The notes beneath the pieces were generated by a model. The model worked only from the letters and a program-made list of their open reading frames with translations, did not search any database and was not told the origin of the DNA. Position numbers and translations under genes: made by a program. From contig NZ_CAMPHH010000012.1 in assembly GCF_946885855.1 (NCBI RefSeq), positions 1 through 24,582 of the forward strand: a stretch of 24,582 nucleotides of DNA, in the 5' to 3' direction. This DNA comes from an uncultured Actinotalea sp. (GTDB lineage: Bacteria; Actinomycetota; Actinomycetes; Actinomycetales; Cellulomonadaceae). Shown in pieces: positions 8,407-19,111 of this stretch. Every line of letters starts with the position of its first letter. Within the stretch, counting starts at the first letter, position 1.

Positions 8407-9317
8407 CGGATGGGCTCCTCACCCGTGATCGACCGCTCCGGCGGCGTCGAACCGGTGCCGGGCACGGGGCCCAGGCCCTCGTCGGCACCCTCCAGGTGGC
8501 GCGTGGCCGCCGCCGCCGCGCTCGTGTCCAGGTGCACCTCGGCGACCGAGCGCTCCTGGCCCCGCACACGCAGGACGCGCGGCACCGACGCCTCGATCGG
8601 CCGCCCGTCGGGGCCGAGTGCGGGCACGTCCATCGCGTTGGTCCGTGCGTAGACACCGGGCGCGGGCAGCGGCGTGAGCCGGTCCCCGGCGGCGAGGCGC
8701 GCCTCGGCCCGCTCGCGCTGCCCGATCTTGCGCGTGACCCGCTCGCGGTGGGTCAGCACGATGGCGCCGACCGCAGCCGTGATGAGCAGGATGCCCACCG
8801 CCTGCAGGTTGAAGACGAAGTCCCCGAAGATCACACGCGCCACCCCGACAGGGTTCGACTCGGCGTTCGCGGCGGCGAGGCCCTGGGGGCGCAGGTCGGC
8901 GGCGTTGAGCACGACGCTCACGAGCACGACGGCGAGCCCGATCCCGAGCAGCGCGCCGAGCCAGCGCTGGCCCCGGATGGTCTCGACGAGCGAGTCCGAC
9001 GCGTCGACGCCGACGAGCATGAGCACGAAGAGGAACAGCATCATGACCGCGCCGGTGTAGACGACCACCTGGACGACGCCCAGGAACGGCGCCTCCTGCG
9101 CGACGTAGAGGATGGCCAGGCAGATCATGACGACGACGACGCTCATGGCGGCGTAGACGGTGCGCCGGGAGAAGAGCAGGCCGCACGCCGCGAGCACCAT
9201 GATCGGTGCGAGCACCCAGAACAGGACCGCCTCGGCGGTCGTCGTGCTGCCCGTCTCCGCCAGGGCGGTGACCAGCGGCCCGGTGACGACGCCACCGGGC
9301 AGGAGGGCTGCGCTCAT
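8403..9317 (-). CDS. nuoJ: NADH-quinone oxidoreductase subunit J with long cytoplasmic tail
   Basis: 304 aa; the membrane part (five helices, about residues 28-190) is normal for NuoJ. It includes the third-helix motif [20 protein letters not shown] (81-100) that carries the conserved Tyr and Gly of the pi-bulge involved in coupling. Residues from about 195 form a hydrophilic tail of roughly 110 residues that opens with an Arg/Glu-rich stretch and then becomes Ala/Gly/Pro-rich. Tails here are known from other actinobacterial NuoJ proteins. The ATG at 9317 overlaps the nuoI stop as ATGA, and the stop overlaps nuoK as ATGA. Confidence 0.95.
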   Translation of the reverse strand: MSAALLPGGVVTGPLVTALAETGSTTTAEAVLFWVLAPIMVLAACGLLFSRRTVYAAMSVVVVMICLAILYVAQEAPFLGVVQVVVYTGAVMMLFLFVLMLVGVDASDSLVETIRGQRWLGALLGIGLAVVLVSVVLNAADLRPQGLAAANAESNPVGVARVIFGDFVFNLQAVGILLITAAVGAIVLTHRERVTRKIGQRERAEARLAAGDRLTPLPAPGVYARTNAMDVPALGPDGRPIEASVPRVLRVRGQERSVAEVHLDTSAAAAATRHLEGADEGLGPVPGTGSTPPERSITGEEPIR

Positions 9318-10024
9318 CGTCCGTCCCCGTCCCGGCCGTGGTCGGCGGTCGCCCGCAGGGTCTCCAGCGCGGGCTCGTCCGGGCGGTACTGCGCCACCCA
9401 GTCGATCTGCTCGGGCACGGGACCGGTGACCGCGCCGCGGTAGTAGTCCGTGTCCTCCGTGCCCGGCACCATCGGGTGCGGCGCGGGCAGCATGCCCTCG
9501 GCCAGCGGCGCCAGCAGGTCCTGCTTCTCGTAGATCATCCCGGCTCGCGACGGTCCCGCGAGCTCGTACTCGTTCGTCATCGTCAGCGCCCGGGTGGGGC
9601 AGGCCTCGATGCACAGCCCGCAGAAGATGCAGCGCAGGTAGTTGATCTGGTAGACGCGGCCGTACCGCTCCCCGGGCGAGTACTGCCCGTCGGGCGTGTT
9701 GTCGGCACCCTCGACGTAGATCGCGTCGGCCGGGCAGGCCCAGGCGCACAGCTCGCAGCCGATGCACTTCTCCAGGCCGTCCGGGTACCGGTTGAGCTGG
9801 TGCCGCCCGTGGTAGCGCGGCTTCGTCGGCGCCTTCTCGAAGGGGTACTCCTCCGTGACGGTCGGCTTGAACATGTTCGCGATCGTCACGCCGAAGCCGG
9901 CGACCGGCGACAGCGCCTTGGCGATCGCCCCGCGCTCGGGGATGAGCGGCTCGTAGCCCGGCGCCGTGCCGTGCGCGCCGACCTCGCCGCCCTGCTCGCG
10001 CCGGGTGAGGTCCTTGTCAGCCAC
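9314..10024 (-). CDS. nuoI: NADH-quinone oxidoreductase subunit I (two 4Fe-4S clusters)
   Basis: 236 aa ferredoxin-like subunit that carries clusters N6a and N6b between NuoG and the quinone-site subunit NuoB. Two complete CxxCxxCxxxC motifs are present: [12 protein letters not shown] (Cys87, 90, 93, 97) and [12 protein letters not shown] (Cys132, 135, 138, 142). The region after the second motif ([13 protein letters not shown]) is typical of actinobacterial NuoI. I chose the GTG at 10024, which gives [10 protein letters not shown] and overlaps nuoH by 8 bases. A start at 10069 would overlap nuoH by 53 bases and add a Pro/Arg-rich stretch unlike the family. Confidence 0.95.
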   Translation of the reverse strand: MADKDLTRREQGGEVGAHGTAPGYEPLIPERGAIAKALSPVAGFGVTIANMFKPTVTEEYPFEKAPTKPRYHGRHQLNRYPDGLEKCIGCELCAWACPADAIYVEGADNTPDGQYSPGERYGRVYQINYLRCIFCGLCIEACPTRALTMTNEYELAGPSRAGMIYEKQDLLAPLAEGMLPAPHPMVPGTEDTDYYRGAVTGPVPEQIDWVAQYRPDEPALETLRATADHGRDGDGR

Positions 10025-11420
10025 GGGTCTCCTCCTCGTCGGCGTCGGTCCGGGTCTCGGTGGGGCCACCGGCGGTCAGGGTGGCGGTGCTGCCCTCACC
10101 CCCGGCGTCCGTCCCCGCGGCCTCCTGCGCCCGCAGACGGGCGCGGCGGGGCGACGGCGGCAGGACCTGACCCGGCAACGGCGGGACAGGGTACCCGCCC
10201 GCGAACGGGTCGAACACCTCCGGCTCGGCCGCCGGCTCGGGCTCCTTGCGCTCCGGGATGAGGAACGTCACCGCGATGACGACGACGGCCAGGACCCCGA
10301 GCCCGATGAGCAGCGTCGTGAGGTCCACGTCCGTGAACTGGCGGACGCCCTGGATGACCGCGACGGCCACGATCCACACCAGCGCGACGGGGATGAGGAC
10401 CTTCCAGCCGAACGTCATGAACTGGTCGTACCGGAAGCGCAGCAGCGTGCCGCGGATCCAGACGAACAGGAACATGAAGAACCAGAGCTTGGCCAGGAAC
10501 CACAGGACCGGCCACCAGCCCTCGTTGAACATGCCGTCGTTGATCGCCGAGAGCGGCCACGGGGCCCGCCAGCCGCCGAAGAACAGCGTCGTGGCGATCG
10601 CCGAGACGTTGAGCATGTTGATGTACTCGGCGAGGAAGAACCACGCGAACTTCATCGAGGAGTACTCGGTCATGAAGCCCGAGACGAGCTCGCCCTCGGC
10701 CTCCGGGAGGTCGAACGGGAGGCGGTTGACCTCGCCGACCATCGAGATGAAGTAGATGACGAACGCCGGCAGCAGCGGCAGGAACCACCAGATCGTCGTC
10801 TGCGACTGGACGATCTGCGAGGTCGACATCGACCCGGCCAGCAGGAAGACGCTGACCAGCGACAGGCCCATGGCGAGCTCGTAGGAGATGACCTGGGCCG
10901 TCGAGCGCACCCCGCCGAGCAGCGGGTACGTCGAGCCGGAGGACCAGCCGCCGAGGACGATGCCGTACACGCCGAAGGAGGCCGCCGCGAGGATGTAGAG
11001 CACGGCGACCGGGAAGTCGGTCAGCTGCAGGGGCGTGACGACCCCGAACATGTTGACCGCCGGCCCCAGCGGGATGACCGCGAAGATCAGGAGCGAGGCG
11101 AACACCGAGATCATCGGCGCGACGATGTAGACGACCTTGTCGGCCGCCTTGACGTTCATGTCCTCCTTCACCAGGAGCTTCATGGCGTCGGCGAGCGACT
11201 GCAGGAGGCCGAACGGCCCGTGCACGTTCGGGCCGGGCCGGACCTGCATCCGGGCGACGACCTTCCGCTCGAACCAGATCGCGACGAGCACGCTGGTGAG
11301 GAGGAAGACGACGATGCCGACCGCCTTGATCAGGACGATCCACCACGTGTCGTTGCTGAAGTCCGCGGGGACGACGGCGCCCCCGCCGACCGCGGCGAGC
11401 ACCTGCGGGCCCATGCCCAT
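10017..11420 (-). CDS. nuoH: NADH-quinone oxidoreductase subunit H
   Basis: 467 aa membrane subunit that forms the quinone entry channel with NuoB and NuoD. Signatures are [17 protein letters not shown] (49-65) and the acidic quinone-site loop [20 protein letters not shown] (230-249), followed by [17 protein letters not shown]. Eight or so helices end near residue 388. A cytoplasmic tail of about 80 residues, first Pro/Glu-rich and later Thr/Asp/Glu-rich, follows. GTG and ATG codons stand side by side at the start (11423 and 11420). The Shine-Dalgarno core at 11428-11432 is 7 bases from the ATG and 4 from the GTG, so I chose ATG, which shares one base with the nuoG stop. Confidence 0.95.
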   Translation of the reverse strand: MGMGPQVLAAVGGGAVVPADFSNDTWWIVLIKAVGIVVFLLTSVLVAIWFERKVVARMQVRPGPNVHGPFGLLQSLADAMKLLVKEDMNVKAADKVVYIVAPMISVFASLLIFAVIPLGPAVNMFGVVTPLQLTDFPVAVLYILAAASFGVYGIVLGGWSSGSTYPLLGGVRSTAQVISYELAMGLSLVSVFLLAGSMSTSQIVQSQTTIWWFLPLLPAFVIYFISMVGEVNRLPFDLPEAEGELVSGFMTEYSSMKFAWFFLAEYINMLNVSAIATTLFFGGWRAPWPLSAINDGMFNEGWWPVLWFLAKLWFFMFLFVWIRGTLLRFRYDQFMTFGWKVLIPVALVWIVAVAVIQGVRQFTDVDLTTLLIGLGVLAVVVIAVTFLIPERKEPEPAAEPEVFDPFAGGYPVPPLPGQVLPPSPRRARLRAQEAAGTDAGGEGSTATLTAGGPTETRTDADEEETRG

Positions 11421-14065
11421 CACTGCCCCTCCCCGTCGTTCGCCGCGACGGCCAGCGCCGCCGGCTGCACCCGGACGACCGCACCCGCGTCGACGCCGAG
11501 CGTCGGGCGGACCGTCGAGCCGGTCGAGTTCTGCGGCAGCCACACGACGCCGTCCGGCATCGGCGTGACCACCAGCGGCAGGGTGACCTGCCCCCGGTCC
11601 GTGCGGACGGTGACCGCGTCCCCGGTGCCGACGCCGAGCTCGGCCGCGTGGCCCGCGGACAGCCGCAGCACCGGGCGCTGCGCCGTGCCCGCGAGGAAGC
11701 GCTCGCCGTCCTGGCAGCGCCCCGCGTCCAGCAGCAGGTGCCAGGTCGCGAGGACCGCCTCGCCGGAGCCGAGGCGCGGCGGCTCGGCGTAGGCGACCTC
11801 GGGGGCGGCGCCCCGGGCGCCGTCCCAGCCACCGAGCTGCTCGATCTCCGCGTGCACCTGGCTGACCGCCCGCAGGCCGAGGGGGACGTCCATCGCGTCC
11901 GCGAGGGCGTCCAGGACCCGGTGGTCGGGCATCGCGGTCGAGGTCAGCGCCTGCGGGAACGGACGCGGACGGCCCTCCCAGTTCACGAAGGTGCCGGCCT
12001 TCTCCACGGGCGGGGCCACGGGCAGGACGACGTCGGCGAGCTCCGTCACCGCGGAGGACCGCACCTCCAGGGAGACCACGAAGCCGGCCGTCTCCAGCGC
12101 CCGCCGGGCGAGCGCCGGGTCCGGCAGGTCCGCCGGGTCGACGCCCCCGACGACGAGGCCGCCGAGCGTGCCGTCCGCCGCCGCCGCGAGGATCGCCGCC
12201 GTGTCCCGACCAGGCTGCGCCGGCAGGCTCTCGACGCCCCACACCGTGGCCGTGTCGACCCGGGCCCGGCCGTCCTCGACGAGCCGGCCGCCGGGCAGCA
12301 GCCCGGGCAGCGTGCCCATCTCGACCGCGCCGCGCTCGCCCGCACGGCGCGGGATCCACGCGAGGCGCGCCCCGGTCCGGCGGGCGAGCCGCAGGGCAGC
12401 GCTCAGCCCGCCGCGGACACCCGCGAGCCGCTCGCCGACGAGGACCACGGCGTCCGGCCCGAGGGCCGCGGCGGCGTCGCCGAGCACGTCCGGCGCACCG
12501 GCCTCGAGCGCGTCGAGCACCTCGGCCTCCGTGCCCGGCGCCGCCGGGACGAGGGTGCCGCGCAGGCGCTCGACACCGCGGCTGGCGAAGGGGGCGACGG
12601 CGAAGACCTGCGTGCGGTGCGCCGTGACGCCCTTGCGCAGCCGCAGGAACACGATGCCGCCCTCGTCCTCGGGCTCGAACGCCGCGAGCAGGACGGCGGA
12701 CGCCTTCTCCAGGTCGGCGAAGGTCACCGACATCGGCGTCCCGGCGACGTGGTGGGCGAGGAAGGCCTCCTCCTCCGCCGAGTGCGGCCTGGCGCGGTGG
12801 TCGACGTCGTTGGTGCCGAGCGCCACGCGGGCGAACTTCGCGTACGCGTAGGCGTCCTCGAGCGTCACGCGGCCGCCCGGCAGCACGCCGACGCCGCCCG
12901 CGGCACGGGCCGCGGCGAGGCCCTCGGCCGCCGCCTCCAGCGCCTCGTTCCAGCTCGCGGGGCGCAGCTCGCCGCGCGAGCCGTCGCCCGCGCGGTCCCG
13001 CACGAGCGGGACGGTCAGACGGTCCGGCATGCCCTGCCACGGGAAGGCGAAGCGGTCCTTGTCGGAGATCCACTCCTCGTTGACCGCCGGGTCGTCCGCC
13101 GCGAGGCGCCGGAGCACCACGCCGCGCCGGTGGTCGACGCGGATCGCGGCGCCGTTGCTGTCGTGCTCGGCGACGCCCGGCGTGGAGACGAGGTCGAACG
13201 GCCGCGACCGGAACCGGTAGGCGGCGTTGGTCAGCGCACCGACCGGGCAGATCTGGATCGTGTTGCCCGAGAAGTACGAGGAGAACGGGCGTCCGGAGGT
13301 GTCGACCGTCGCCTGGCCCGCGGGACCGGCCGGGTCCTGCGCGGGGACCCCCGTCGCCGCGCCGACCGGCGAGCCGTCGGGCTGGACGCCCCGGTAGACC
13401 TCCGGTGCCTGGGCGTCGCCGAAGCCGAGCACACCCGGGTCGAAGACGCCGATCTGCTGCTTGATGCCGCGCATCTGCAGGTCGATGAAGGGGTCGCCCG
13501 CGATCTCCTCGGAGAACCGCGTGCAGCGCTGGCACAGGACGCAGCGCTCGCGGTCCAGGAGGATCTCGGTCGAGATCGCGATGGGCTTGGGGAACGTCCG
13601 CTTGACGTCGTGGAACCGGCTCGTCGCGCGCCCGTTGCTCATCGCCTGGTTCTGCAGGGGGCACTCGCCGCCCTTGTCGCACGTGGGGCAGTCCAGCGGG
13701 TGGTTGATGAGCAGGAGCTCCATGACGCCGTGCTGCGCCTTGTCCGCCACCGCGGAGGTGCGCTGCGTCCGCACGACCATGCCGGGCGTCGCCTCGAGCG
13801 TGCACGAGGCCTGCGGCTTGGGCATCGGGCGGACGTTGCCCTCGCGGTCCGGGGTCGAGACCTCCACGAGGCACTGCCGACACGCCCCGACGGGGGCGAG
13901 CAGCGGGTGGTCGCAGAACCGCGGGATCTGGATGCCGATCTGCTCGGCGGCGCGGATGACCAGCGTCCCCTTGGGGACCGCCACCTCGACGTCGTCGATG
14001 GTGAAGGTCACCAGGTCGACCTTCGCGACCTCGGAGCCCGAGGGCTGGGGCGTCGTCGTCGTCAT
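11420..14065 (-). CDS. nuoG: NADH-quinone oxidoreductase subunit G, lacking cluster N7 ligands
   Basis: 881 aa, the largest subunit of the peripheral arm. The N-terminal ferredoxin domain binds 2Fe-2S N1b (Cys51, 62, 65, 88). N5 uses His122, Cys126, 129 and 135, and N4 uses Cys175, 178, 181 and 273. A molybdopterin-oxidoreductase-like domain follows and extends to the C-terminus, where it no longer binds metal. At the position where many bacterial NuoG proteins carry N7 (CxxCxxxC plus a distant Cys), this protein reads [12 protein letters not shown] (295-306) and EWISDKDRF (331-339), with no cysteine. The ATG at 14065 overlaps the nuoF stop as ATGA and gives the expected [10 protein letters not shown]; further upstream in-frame sequence is nuoF shadow. 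Confidence 0.95.
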   Translation of the reverse strand: MTTTTPQPSGSEVAKVDLVTFTIDDVEVAVPKGTLVIRAAEQIGIQIPRFCDHPLLAPVGACRQCLVEVSTPDREGNVRPMPKPQASCTLEATPGMVVRTQRTSAVADKAQHGVMELLLINHPLDCPTCDKGGECPLQNQAMSNGRATSRFHDVKRTFPKPIAISTEILLDRERCVLCQRCTRFSEEIAGDPFIDLQMRGIKQQIGVFDPGVLGFGDAQAPEVYRGVQPDGSPVGAATGVPAQDPAGPAGQATVDTSGRPFSSYFSGNTIQICPVGALTNAAYRFRSRPFDLVSTPGVAEHDSNGAAIRVDHRRGVVLRRLAADDPAVNEEWISDKDRFAFPWQGMPDRLTVPLVRDRAGDGSRGELRPASWNEALEAAAEGLAAARAAGGVGVLPGGRVTLEDAYAYAKFARVALGTNDVDHRARPHSAEEEAFLAHHVAGTPMSVTFADLEKASAVLLAAFEPEDEGGIVFLRLRKGVTAHRTQVFAVAPFASRGVERLRGTLVPAAPGTEAEVLDALEAGAPDVLGDAAAALGPDAVVLVGERLAGVRGGLSAALRLARRTGARLAWIPRRAGERGAVEMGTLPGLLPGGRLVEDGRARVDTATVWGVESLPAQPGRDTAAILAAAADGTLGGLVVGGVDPADLPDPALARRALETAGFVVSLEVRSSAVTELADVVLPVAPPVEKAGTFVNWEGRPRPFPQALTSTAMPDHRVLDALADAMDVPLGLRAVSQVHAEIEQLGGWDGARGAAPEVAYAEPPRLGSGEAVLATWHLLLDAGRCQDGERFLAGTAQRPVLRLSAGHAAELGVGTGDAVTVRTDRGQVTLPLVVTPMPDGVVWLPQNSTGSTVRPTLGVDAGAVVRVQPAALAVAANDGEGQ

Positions 14066-15417
14066 GCTCCTGCCGTTCCTGCGGTCGCTCCGCTCAGCGC
14101 CGGGGACCGGCGCGAACGGGGGGTGTACTCGAACAGCGCGGACGCCGCCGGGTCGAAGGGGCACGCGCCGCCGTCGATGTGCGCCTCGAACTCCTCACGG
14201 AACAGGGCGATGCCCGAGGTGATCGTCGACGTCGCGCCGTCGCCCAGGGCGCAGAACGCCCGGCCGAGGATGTTGTCGCAGACGTCGAGCAGGGTGTCGA
14301 GGTCCTCGCGCGTGCCGTGGCCGTGCTCGATCCGGGCGAGCACCTGCTTGAGCCAGTACGTGCCCTCGCGGCAGGGCGTGCACTTGCCGCAGGACTCGTG
14401 CGCGTAGAACTCGGCCCAGCGCGTGATGGCCCGCACCACGCACGTCGTCTCGTCGAAGATCTGCAGCGCGCGGGTGCCGAGCATCGACCCCGCCGCGCCG
14501 ACGGACTCGTAGTCGAGCGGCACGTCGAGGTGCTCGTCGGTGAAGAGCGGCGTGGAGGACCCGCCGGGGGTCCAGAACTTCAGCTTCTTGCCGCCCCGCA
14601 TGCCGCCTGCCATGTCGAGCAGCTCACGCAGCGTGATGCCCAGCGGTGCCTCGTACTGGCCCGGACGCGTGACGTGGCCCGACAGCGAGAAGAGGCCGTA
14701 GCCCGCCGACTTCTCCGTGCCCATCGCGCGGAACCAGTCGACGCCGCCGGCCACGATGGACGGGACGGACGCGATGCTCTCGACGTTGTTCACGACCGTC
14801 GGCCGCGCGTACAGGCCGGCGACCGCCGGGAACGGCGGCTTGAGGCGCGGCTGGCCGCGGCGGCCCTCGAGGGAGTCCAGCAGCGCCGTCTCCTCGCCGC
14901 AGATGTACGCGCCCGCGCCGGCGTGCACGGTGAGGTCGAGGTCGAAGCCCGAGCCCAGGACGTCCTTGCCGAGGAAGCCCGCCTCGTACGCCTCCTCGAC
15001 GGCGCGCAGCAGCCGCCGGTAGACGTGCAGCTCCTCCCCGCGCAGGTAGATGAAGGCGTGGTGGCAGCCGATCGCGAAGGACGTGATGATCGAGCCCTCG
15101 ACGAGCAGGTGGGGGCTCGCCATCATCAGCGGCGTGTCCTTGCAGGTGCCCGGCTCGGACTCGTCGGCGTTGACGACGAGGTAGCGGGGGCCGCCGTCGG
15201 GCTGGGGCAGGAAGCTCCACTTCAACCCGGTCGGGAAGCCGGCGCCGCCGCGGCCGCGCAGCCCGGAGTCCTTGACCATGGAGACGAGCTCGCCCGGGTC
15301 GATGGTCAGCGCCTTGCGCAGCGCGTCGTACCCGCCGTGCCGACGGTACGTGTCCATCGTCCAGGAGCGGTCCTCGCCCCAGGTCCGGCTGAGGACCGGC
15401 GTCAGGGTCGTGGTCAT
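14062..15417 (-). CDS. nuoF: NADH-quinone oxidoreductase subunit F (NADH/FMN site)
   Basis: 451 aa flavoprotein that oxidises NADH and passes electrons to the iron-sulfur chain. It shows the glycine-rich loop [15 protein letters not shown] (53-67), [12 protein letters not shown] (83-94) and [19 protein letters not shown] (167-185), which together form the FMN and NADH pocket. Cluster N3 is held by [12 protein letters not shown] (Cys343, 346, 349) and Cys389. GTG (15420) and ATG (15417) are adjacent. The strong Shine-Dalgarno run at 15422-15429 is better placed for ATG, which shares one base with the nuoE stop. The Ala/Gly-rich end (440-451) is short. It partners with NuoE, encoded just upstream. 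Confidence 0.96.
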   Translation of the reverse strand: MTTTLTPVLSRTWGEDRSWTMDTYRRHGGYDALRKALTIDPGELVSMVKDSGLRGRGGAGFPTGLKWSFLPQPDGGPRYLVVNADESEPGTCKDTPLMMASPHLLVEGSIITSFAIGCHHAFIYLRGEELHVYRRLLRAVEEAYEAGFLGKDVLGSGFDLDLTVHAGAGAYICGEETALLDSLEGRRGQPRLKPPFPAVAGLYARPTVVNNVESIASVPSIVAGGVDWFRAMGTEKSAGYGLFSLSGHVTRPGQYEAPLGITLRELLDMAGGMRGGKKLKFWTPGGSSTPLFTDEHLDVPLDYESVGAAGSMLGTRALQIFDETTCVVRAITRWAEFYAHESCGKCTPCREGTYWLKQVLARIEHGHGTREDLDTLLDVCDNILGRAFCALGDGATSTITSGIALFREEFEAHIDGGACPFDPAASALFEYTPRSRRSPALSGATAGTAGA

Positions 15418-16283
15418 CACGCCTCCTCCGTCGCGTTCGTGTCACGACCGGTCTCGGTGTCGTGCGAGCCGCCGCTCGGCGGGGCCGCCGGCTGGTCGAC
15501 GCTCGAGTGCTCGTCACCGGGTCCCGCCGTCGTGGGGACCTCGTCGGCGGCGCCCTCGGGCGTGGCGGGCGTCGGCTCCACGGAGGGCTCGTCGCCACCG
15601 CCGGCGTCGACGTGCCCCGGGGCCGTCCAGCCCTGCTCCTGCGCCAGGCGCCACCCGGCCAGGGTGGGCTCGCCCGCACCGACGCCCTCGTCCGCGCGCC
15701 CGTCGGGGAAGCCCGCGAGGACGCGTGACATCTGCTTGAAGGTGCACACCGACGACGCACCGCGCGACGGCGCGACCTGCTCCCCGGCCCGCAGCCGGTC
15801 GACGATCGCCCGCGCCGTGTCGGGGGTCTGGTTGTCGAAGAACTCCCAGTTGATCATCACGACCGGCGCGTAGTCGCACGCCGCGTTGCACTCGACCCGC
15901 TCGAGGGTGATCTTCCCGTCCGCCGTCGTCTCGTCGTGGCCGACGCCGAGGTGCTCGGAGAGCTCCTCGTAGATCGCGTCGCCGCCCATGATCGCGCAGA
16001 GCGTGTTCGTGCAGACGCCGACGGTGTACTCGCCGTTGGGGTGGCGCTTGTACTGGGAGTAGAACGTCGCGACCGCGGAGACCTCCGCCGTCGTGAGTCC
16101 CAGGCTCTGCGCGCAGAACGCGATCCCGTCCGGGGTGACGTAGCCGTCCTCGGACTGGACCAGGTGCAGCAGCGGCAGGAGCGCCGACATCGGGTCCGGG
16201 TACCGCCCCTTGGCGATCTCCGCGTCGCGCGTCATGCGCTCGAGCTTCGCGCCCTCGTAGGGCTCGTACGTCGTGGTCGCCAT
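15417..16283 (-). CDS. nuoE: NADH-quinone oxidoreductase subunit E with acidic C-terminal extension
   Basis: 288 aa; the catalytic part (1 to about 185) is a thioredoxin-like 2Fe-2S protein carrying cluster N1a. Its ligands are Cys91 and Cys96 (VCTNTLC) and Cys132 and Cys136 (ECNAAC). It works with NuoF in the NADH dehydrogenase module. Typical NuoE proteins are about 160-220 aa. Here a further region of about 100 residues follows, ending in a Pro/Glu/Thr/Ser-rich acidic stretch with no recognisable fold. The ATG at 16283 shares one base with the nuoD stop (TGATG), which gives [11 protein letters not shown]. Confidence 0.95.
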   Translation of the reverse strand: MATTTYEPYEGAKLERMTRDAEIAKGRYPDPMSALLPLLHLVQSEDGYVTPDGIAFCAQSLGLTTAEVSAVATFYSQYKRHPNGEYTVGVCTNTLCAIMGGDAIYEELSEHLGVGHDETTADGKITLERVECNAACDYAPVVMINWEFFDNQTPDTARAIVDRLRAGEQVAPSRGASSVCTFKQMSRVLAGFPDGRADEGVGAGEPTLAGWRLAQEQGWTAPGHVDAGGGDEPSVEPTPATPEGAADEVPTTAGPGDEHSSVDQPAAPPSGGSHDTETGRDTNATEEA

Positions 16284-17662
16284 CAGCGGTCCACCCCTCC
16301 CAGCACGGGGTCCAGGGCGGCGACCGCCACGACGACGTCGGCCACCTGGCCGCCCTCGCACATGAGCGACACGCCCTGCAGGTTGTTGAACGACGGGTCC
16401 CGGAAGTGGGCGCGGTACGGGCGCGTGCCGCCGTCGGAGACGAGGTGCACCCCGAGGATCCCGCGCGGGTGCTCGACGGCCTGGAACACCTGGCCGGCCG
16501 GGACCCGGAAGCCCTCCGTGACGAGCTTGAAGTGGTGGATCAGGGCCTCCATGGAGGTGCCCATGATCGTCTTGATGTGGTCGAGCGAGTTGCCCATGCC
16601 GTCCGAGCCGATGGCCAGCTGCGCCGGCCACGCGATCTTCTTGTCGGCGACCATGACGGGGCCGGGGCCCATAGCCTGGAGGCGGTCCAGCGCCTGCTCG
16701 ACGATCCGCATCGACTGGTAGCACTCCTCGATCCGCAGCACCGTGCGGGAGAAGGAGTCCGCGTCCGTGGAGACCGGCACGTCGAAGTCGTACGTCTCGT
16801 AGCCGCAGTACGGGTCGGCCTTGCGCAGGTCGTACGGCAGCCCCGCCGAGCGCAGCACGGGCCCGGTGATCCCCAGCGCCATGCAGCCGGTGAGGGACAG
16901 GTGCCCGACGCCGACCGTGCGCCCCTTGTAGATCGGGTTGCCCAGCATGAGGTCCTCGAGCTGGCGGATGTAGCCGCGCATGACGCCGAGGGACTCCCGC
17001 ACGGTGTCCAGCGCCCCGGGCGGGATGTCCTGGACGACGCCGCCGGGGCGGACGTACGCGTGGTTCATCCGCAGGCCGGTGACCAGCTCGAAGATCTTGA
17101 GGATCTCCTCGCGCGCCGTGAAGCCCTGGGTCATGATCGTCGTGGCGCCCAGCTCGTTGCCGCCCGTCGCGAGGGCGACGAGGTGGGACGAGATCCGGTT
17201 GAGCTCCATCATGAGAACCCGGATGACCGTGGCGCGCTCGGGCACGTCGTCGGTGATGCCGAGGAGGCGCTCCACGCCGAGGCAGTACGCGACCTCCTGG
17301 AAGAAGGGCGCGAGGTAGTCCATGCGGGTGCAGAACGTGGGGCCCTGGGACCAGGTCCGGAACTCCATGTTCTTCTCGATGCCGGTGTGCAGGTAGCCGA
17401 TGCCGGCGCGGGCCTCGGTCACCGTCTCGCCGTCGATCTCGAGCATGAGCCGGAGCACGCCGTGCGTCGACGGGTGCTGCGGCCCCATGTTGACGACGAT
17501 GCGCTCCTCGCCGAGGCGCGCGGCCTCCTCGGCGATCTGCGACCAGTCGCCGCCGCCGGCCTCGAACGTGGGGACGCCGTCGTCGTCGCCGACGATCGAT
17601 CCGGCCGCGCGGAAGCCCGCGCCGGGGGCGCCTGCCGTGGCGCCGTGGGTGGTGGCAGACAT
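16283..17662 (-). CDS. nuoD: NADH-quinone oxidoreductase subunit D
   Basis: 459 aa, the 49-kDa homologue related to [NiFe]-hydrogenase large subunits, which forms the quinone reduction site with NuoB. The loop [15 protein letters not shown] (58-72) holds the conserved His63 and His67. Tyr90 of GYLHTGIEK corresponds to the quinone-contacting Tyr known from the family. The nickel-binding cysteines of the hydrogenases are absent, as expected. A non-conserved extension of about 50 residues (Ala/Gly-rich, then acidic) precedes the core. The ATG at 17662 shares one base with the nuoC stop. nuoC and nuoD are separate genes here, unlike the fused form of E. coli. Confidence 0.96.
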   Translation of the reverse strand: MSATTHGATAGAPGAGFRAAGSIVGDDDGVPTFEAGGGDWSQIAEEAARLGEERIVVNMGPQHPSTHGVLRLMLEIDGETVTEARAGIGYLHTGIEKNMEFRTWSQGPTFCTRMDYLAPFFQEVAYCLGVERLLGITDDVPERATVIRVLMMELNRISSHLVALATGGNELGATTIMTQGFTAREEILKIFELVTGLRMNHAYVRPGGVVQDIPPGALDTVRESLGVMRGYIRQLEDLMLGNPIYKGRTVGVGHLSLTGCMALGITGPVLRSAGLPYDLRKADPYCGYETYDFDVPVSTDADSFSRTVLRIEECYQSMRIVEQALDRLQAMGPGPVMVADKKIAWPAQLAIGSDGMGNSLDHIKTIMGTSMEALIHHFKLVTEGFRVPAGQVFQAVEHPRGILGVHLVSDGGTRPYRAHFRDPSFNNLQGVSLMCEGGQVADVVVAVAALDPVLGGVDR

Positions 17663-18504
17663 CAGCTGTACGACCTCCGCGTGTCGGGCGGCGGGATGTG
17701 CGCGCCCTTGTACTCGACCGGGATGCCACCCAGGGGGTAGTCCTTGCGCTGCGGGTGCCCGGGCCAGTCGTCGGGCATCTGGATCCGCGCCAGGCCGGGG
17801 TGACCGTCGAAGACGATCCCGAAGAAGTCCCAGGTCTCGCGCTCGTGCCAGTCGTGGCCCGGGTAGACGTCGACCGTCGTGGGGACGTGCGGGTCGGAGT
17901 CGCTCAGGGCGACCTCGAGACGGACGCGGCGCGAGTGGGTCACCGAGTACAGGTGGTAGACGGCGTGGAGCTCCCGGCCCTCGTCGTGCGGGTAGTGCAC
18001 CCCGGAGACACCGAGGCCGAGCTCGAAGCGCAGGTCCGGGTCGTCGCGCAGTGCGCGGCACACCGTGACGAGGTGCTCGCGGTGGACGAAGAGCGTCAGC
18101 TCCTCGCGGTCGACGACGACCTTCTCCACGGCCGCGTCGAACGCCGTGCCGCCCTCCTCGAGGACCTCGGTCAGGACGTCGACGACCTCGTCGAAGTAGC
18201 CCCCGTAGGGCCGCTCGCTCGGGCCGGGCATGGCGATGGTCCGGACGAGCCCGCCGAACCCGGACGTGTCGCCGCCCTGGGACGAGCCGAACATCCCGGT
18301 CCGGACGTCCACGACGTCGATCCGCGTGCGCGTGCCCACCTGCGCGAGCGCGTTGTCCGCGTGGCCCTGGTGCGCCGCCTCGCTCGCCGTCTGCGGCGTG
18401 TCGGCCGACGGCGTGCCGACGGCGGCCTCGCCGCCCTTCGCCGCCGCCGCGGCGTCCTTCTGCTCGGCCGACGCGCCGTCGGACGTCGAGGGGGTGTCGC
18501 TCAC
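17662..18504 (-). CDS. nuoC: NADH-quinone oxidoreductase subunit C
   Basis: 280 aa, the 30-kDa subunit at the junction of the peripheral arm. The family signature [16 protein letters not shown] (221-236) and the following [19 protein letters not shown] are complete. The first 60 or so residues are an Ala/Ser/Asp/Glu-rich stretch without predicted fold. The conserved domain starts only near residue 100. The GTG at 18504 overlaps the nuoB stop as GTGA, which sets the start and shows that the low-complexity N-terminus is probably translated. Confidence 0.95.
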   Translation of the reverse strand: MSDTPSTSDGASAEQKDAAAAAKGGEAAVGTPSADTPQTASEAAHQGHADNALAQVGTRTRIDVVDVRTGMFGSSQGGDTSGFGGLVRTIAMPGPSERPYGGYFDEVVDVLTEVLEEGGTAFDAAVEKVVVDREELTLFVHREHLVTVCRALRDDPDLRFELGLGVSGVHYPHDEGRELHAVYHLYSVTHSRRVRLEVALSDSDPHVPTTVDVYPGHDWHERETWDFFGIVFDGHPGLARIQMPDDWPGHPQRKDYPLGGIPVEYKGAHIPPPDTRRSYS

Positions 18505-19055
18505 CGCAGCAGGCCCTTCATCTGGGACGTCGGCGTGGCCATCATCGCGGCCTCCTCGGCCGCGCGCGCGGCCTTCTCCCGGTTCACGCCGAGCGGCTCG
18601 TTCCGCACCTGCTCGTGCAGGGTGAGGATCGCGTTGAGCAGCATCTCGGGCCGCGGGGGGCAGCCGGGCAGGTAGACGTCCACCGGGATGATGTGGTCGA
18701 CGCCCTGGACGATGGCGTAGTTGTTGAACATCCCGCCCGACGAGGCGCACACGCCCATCGAGATGACCCACTTCGGCTCGGACATCTGGTCGTAGACCTG
18801 CCGGACGACCGGGGCCATCTTCTGGCTCACGCGGCCCGCGACGATCATGAGGTCCGCCTGGCGCGGGGAGGCCCGGAAGACCTCCATGCCGAACCGGGAG
18901 ATGTCGAACCGGGGCGTGCCCGTCGCCATCATCTCGATGGCGCAGCAGGCGAGGCCGAAGGTCACCGGCCACATCGACGCCTTGCGGGTGAGGCCGACGG
19001 CCTTCTCCAGGGTCGTCAGCAGGAACCCGGACGGTGCTGCTTCCTCGATGCCCAT
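18501..19055 (-). CDS. nuoB: NADH-quinone oxidoreductase subunit B (cluster N2)
   Basis: 184 aa subunit that binds the terminal 4Fe-4S cluster N2, which reduces the quinone. The ligands are the tandem Cys37-Cys38 ([10 protein letters not shown]), Cys103 (MGVCASSGG) and Cys132 (LPGCPPRPE). The start ATG at 19055 has an excellent Shine-Dalgarno sequence (GGAAGGAGGGG) 5 bases upstream. This strong site follows an unusual gap of 145 bases after nuoA. The C-terminal 40 residues are Arg/Glu/Ala-rich. Confidence 0.97.
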   Translation of the reverse strand: MGIEEAAPSGFLLTTLEKAVGLTRKASMWPVTFGLACCAIEMMATGTPRFDISRFGMEVFRASPRQADLMIVAGRVSQKMAPVVRQVYDQMSEPKWVISMGVCASSGGMFNNYAIVQGVDHIIPVDVYLPGCPPRPEMLLNAILTLHEQVRNEPLGVNREKAARAAEEAAMMATPTSQMKGLLR

Positions 19056-19111
19056 GGCGGCCCCTCCTTCCTTGCAGGTGATCGGGCAGGTCCGGCAGGT
19101 CTGGAACTGCG

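Noticed and set aside
3186..9443. Very long plus-strand open frames opposite nuoN-nuoI, including one of 836 codons at 5616-8126
   Set aside because: They are antisense to unambiguous nuo genes, have Arg/Glu/Asp/His-rich compositions typical of reverse-complement reading of GC-rich codons, and show no known motif.
9966..15873. Plus-strand open frames opposite nuoH, nuoG, nuoF and nuoE
   Set aside because: Same codon-bias effect; no start context or family resemblance, and the minus-strand genes are complete with intact iron-sulfur motifs.
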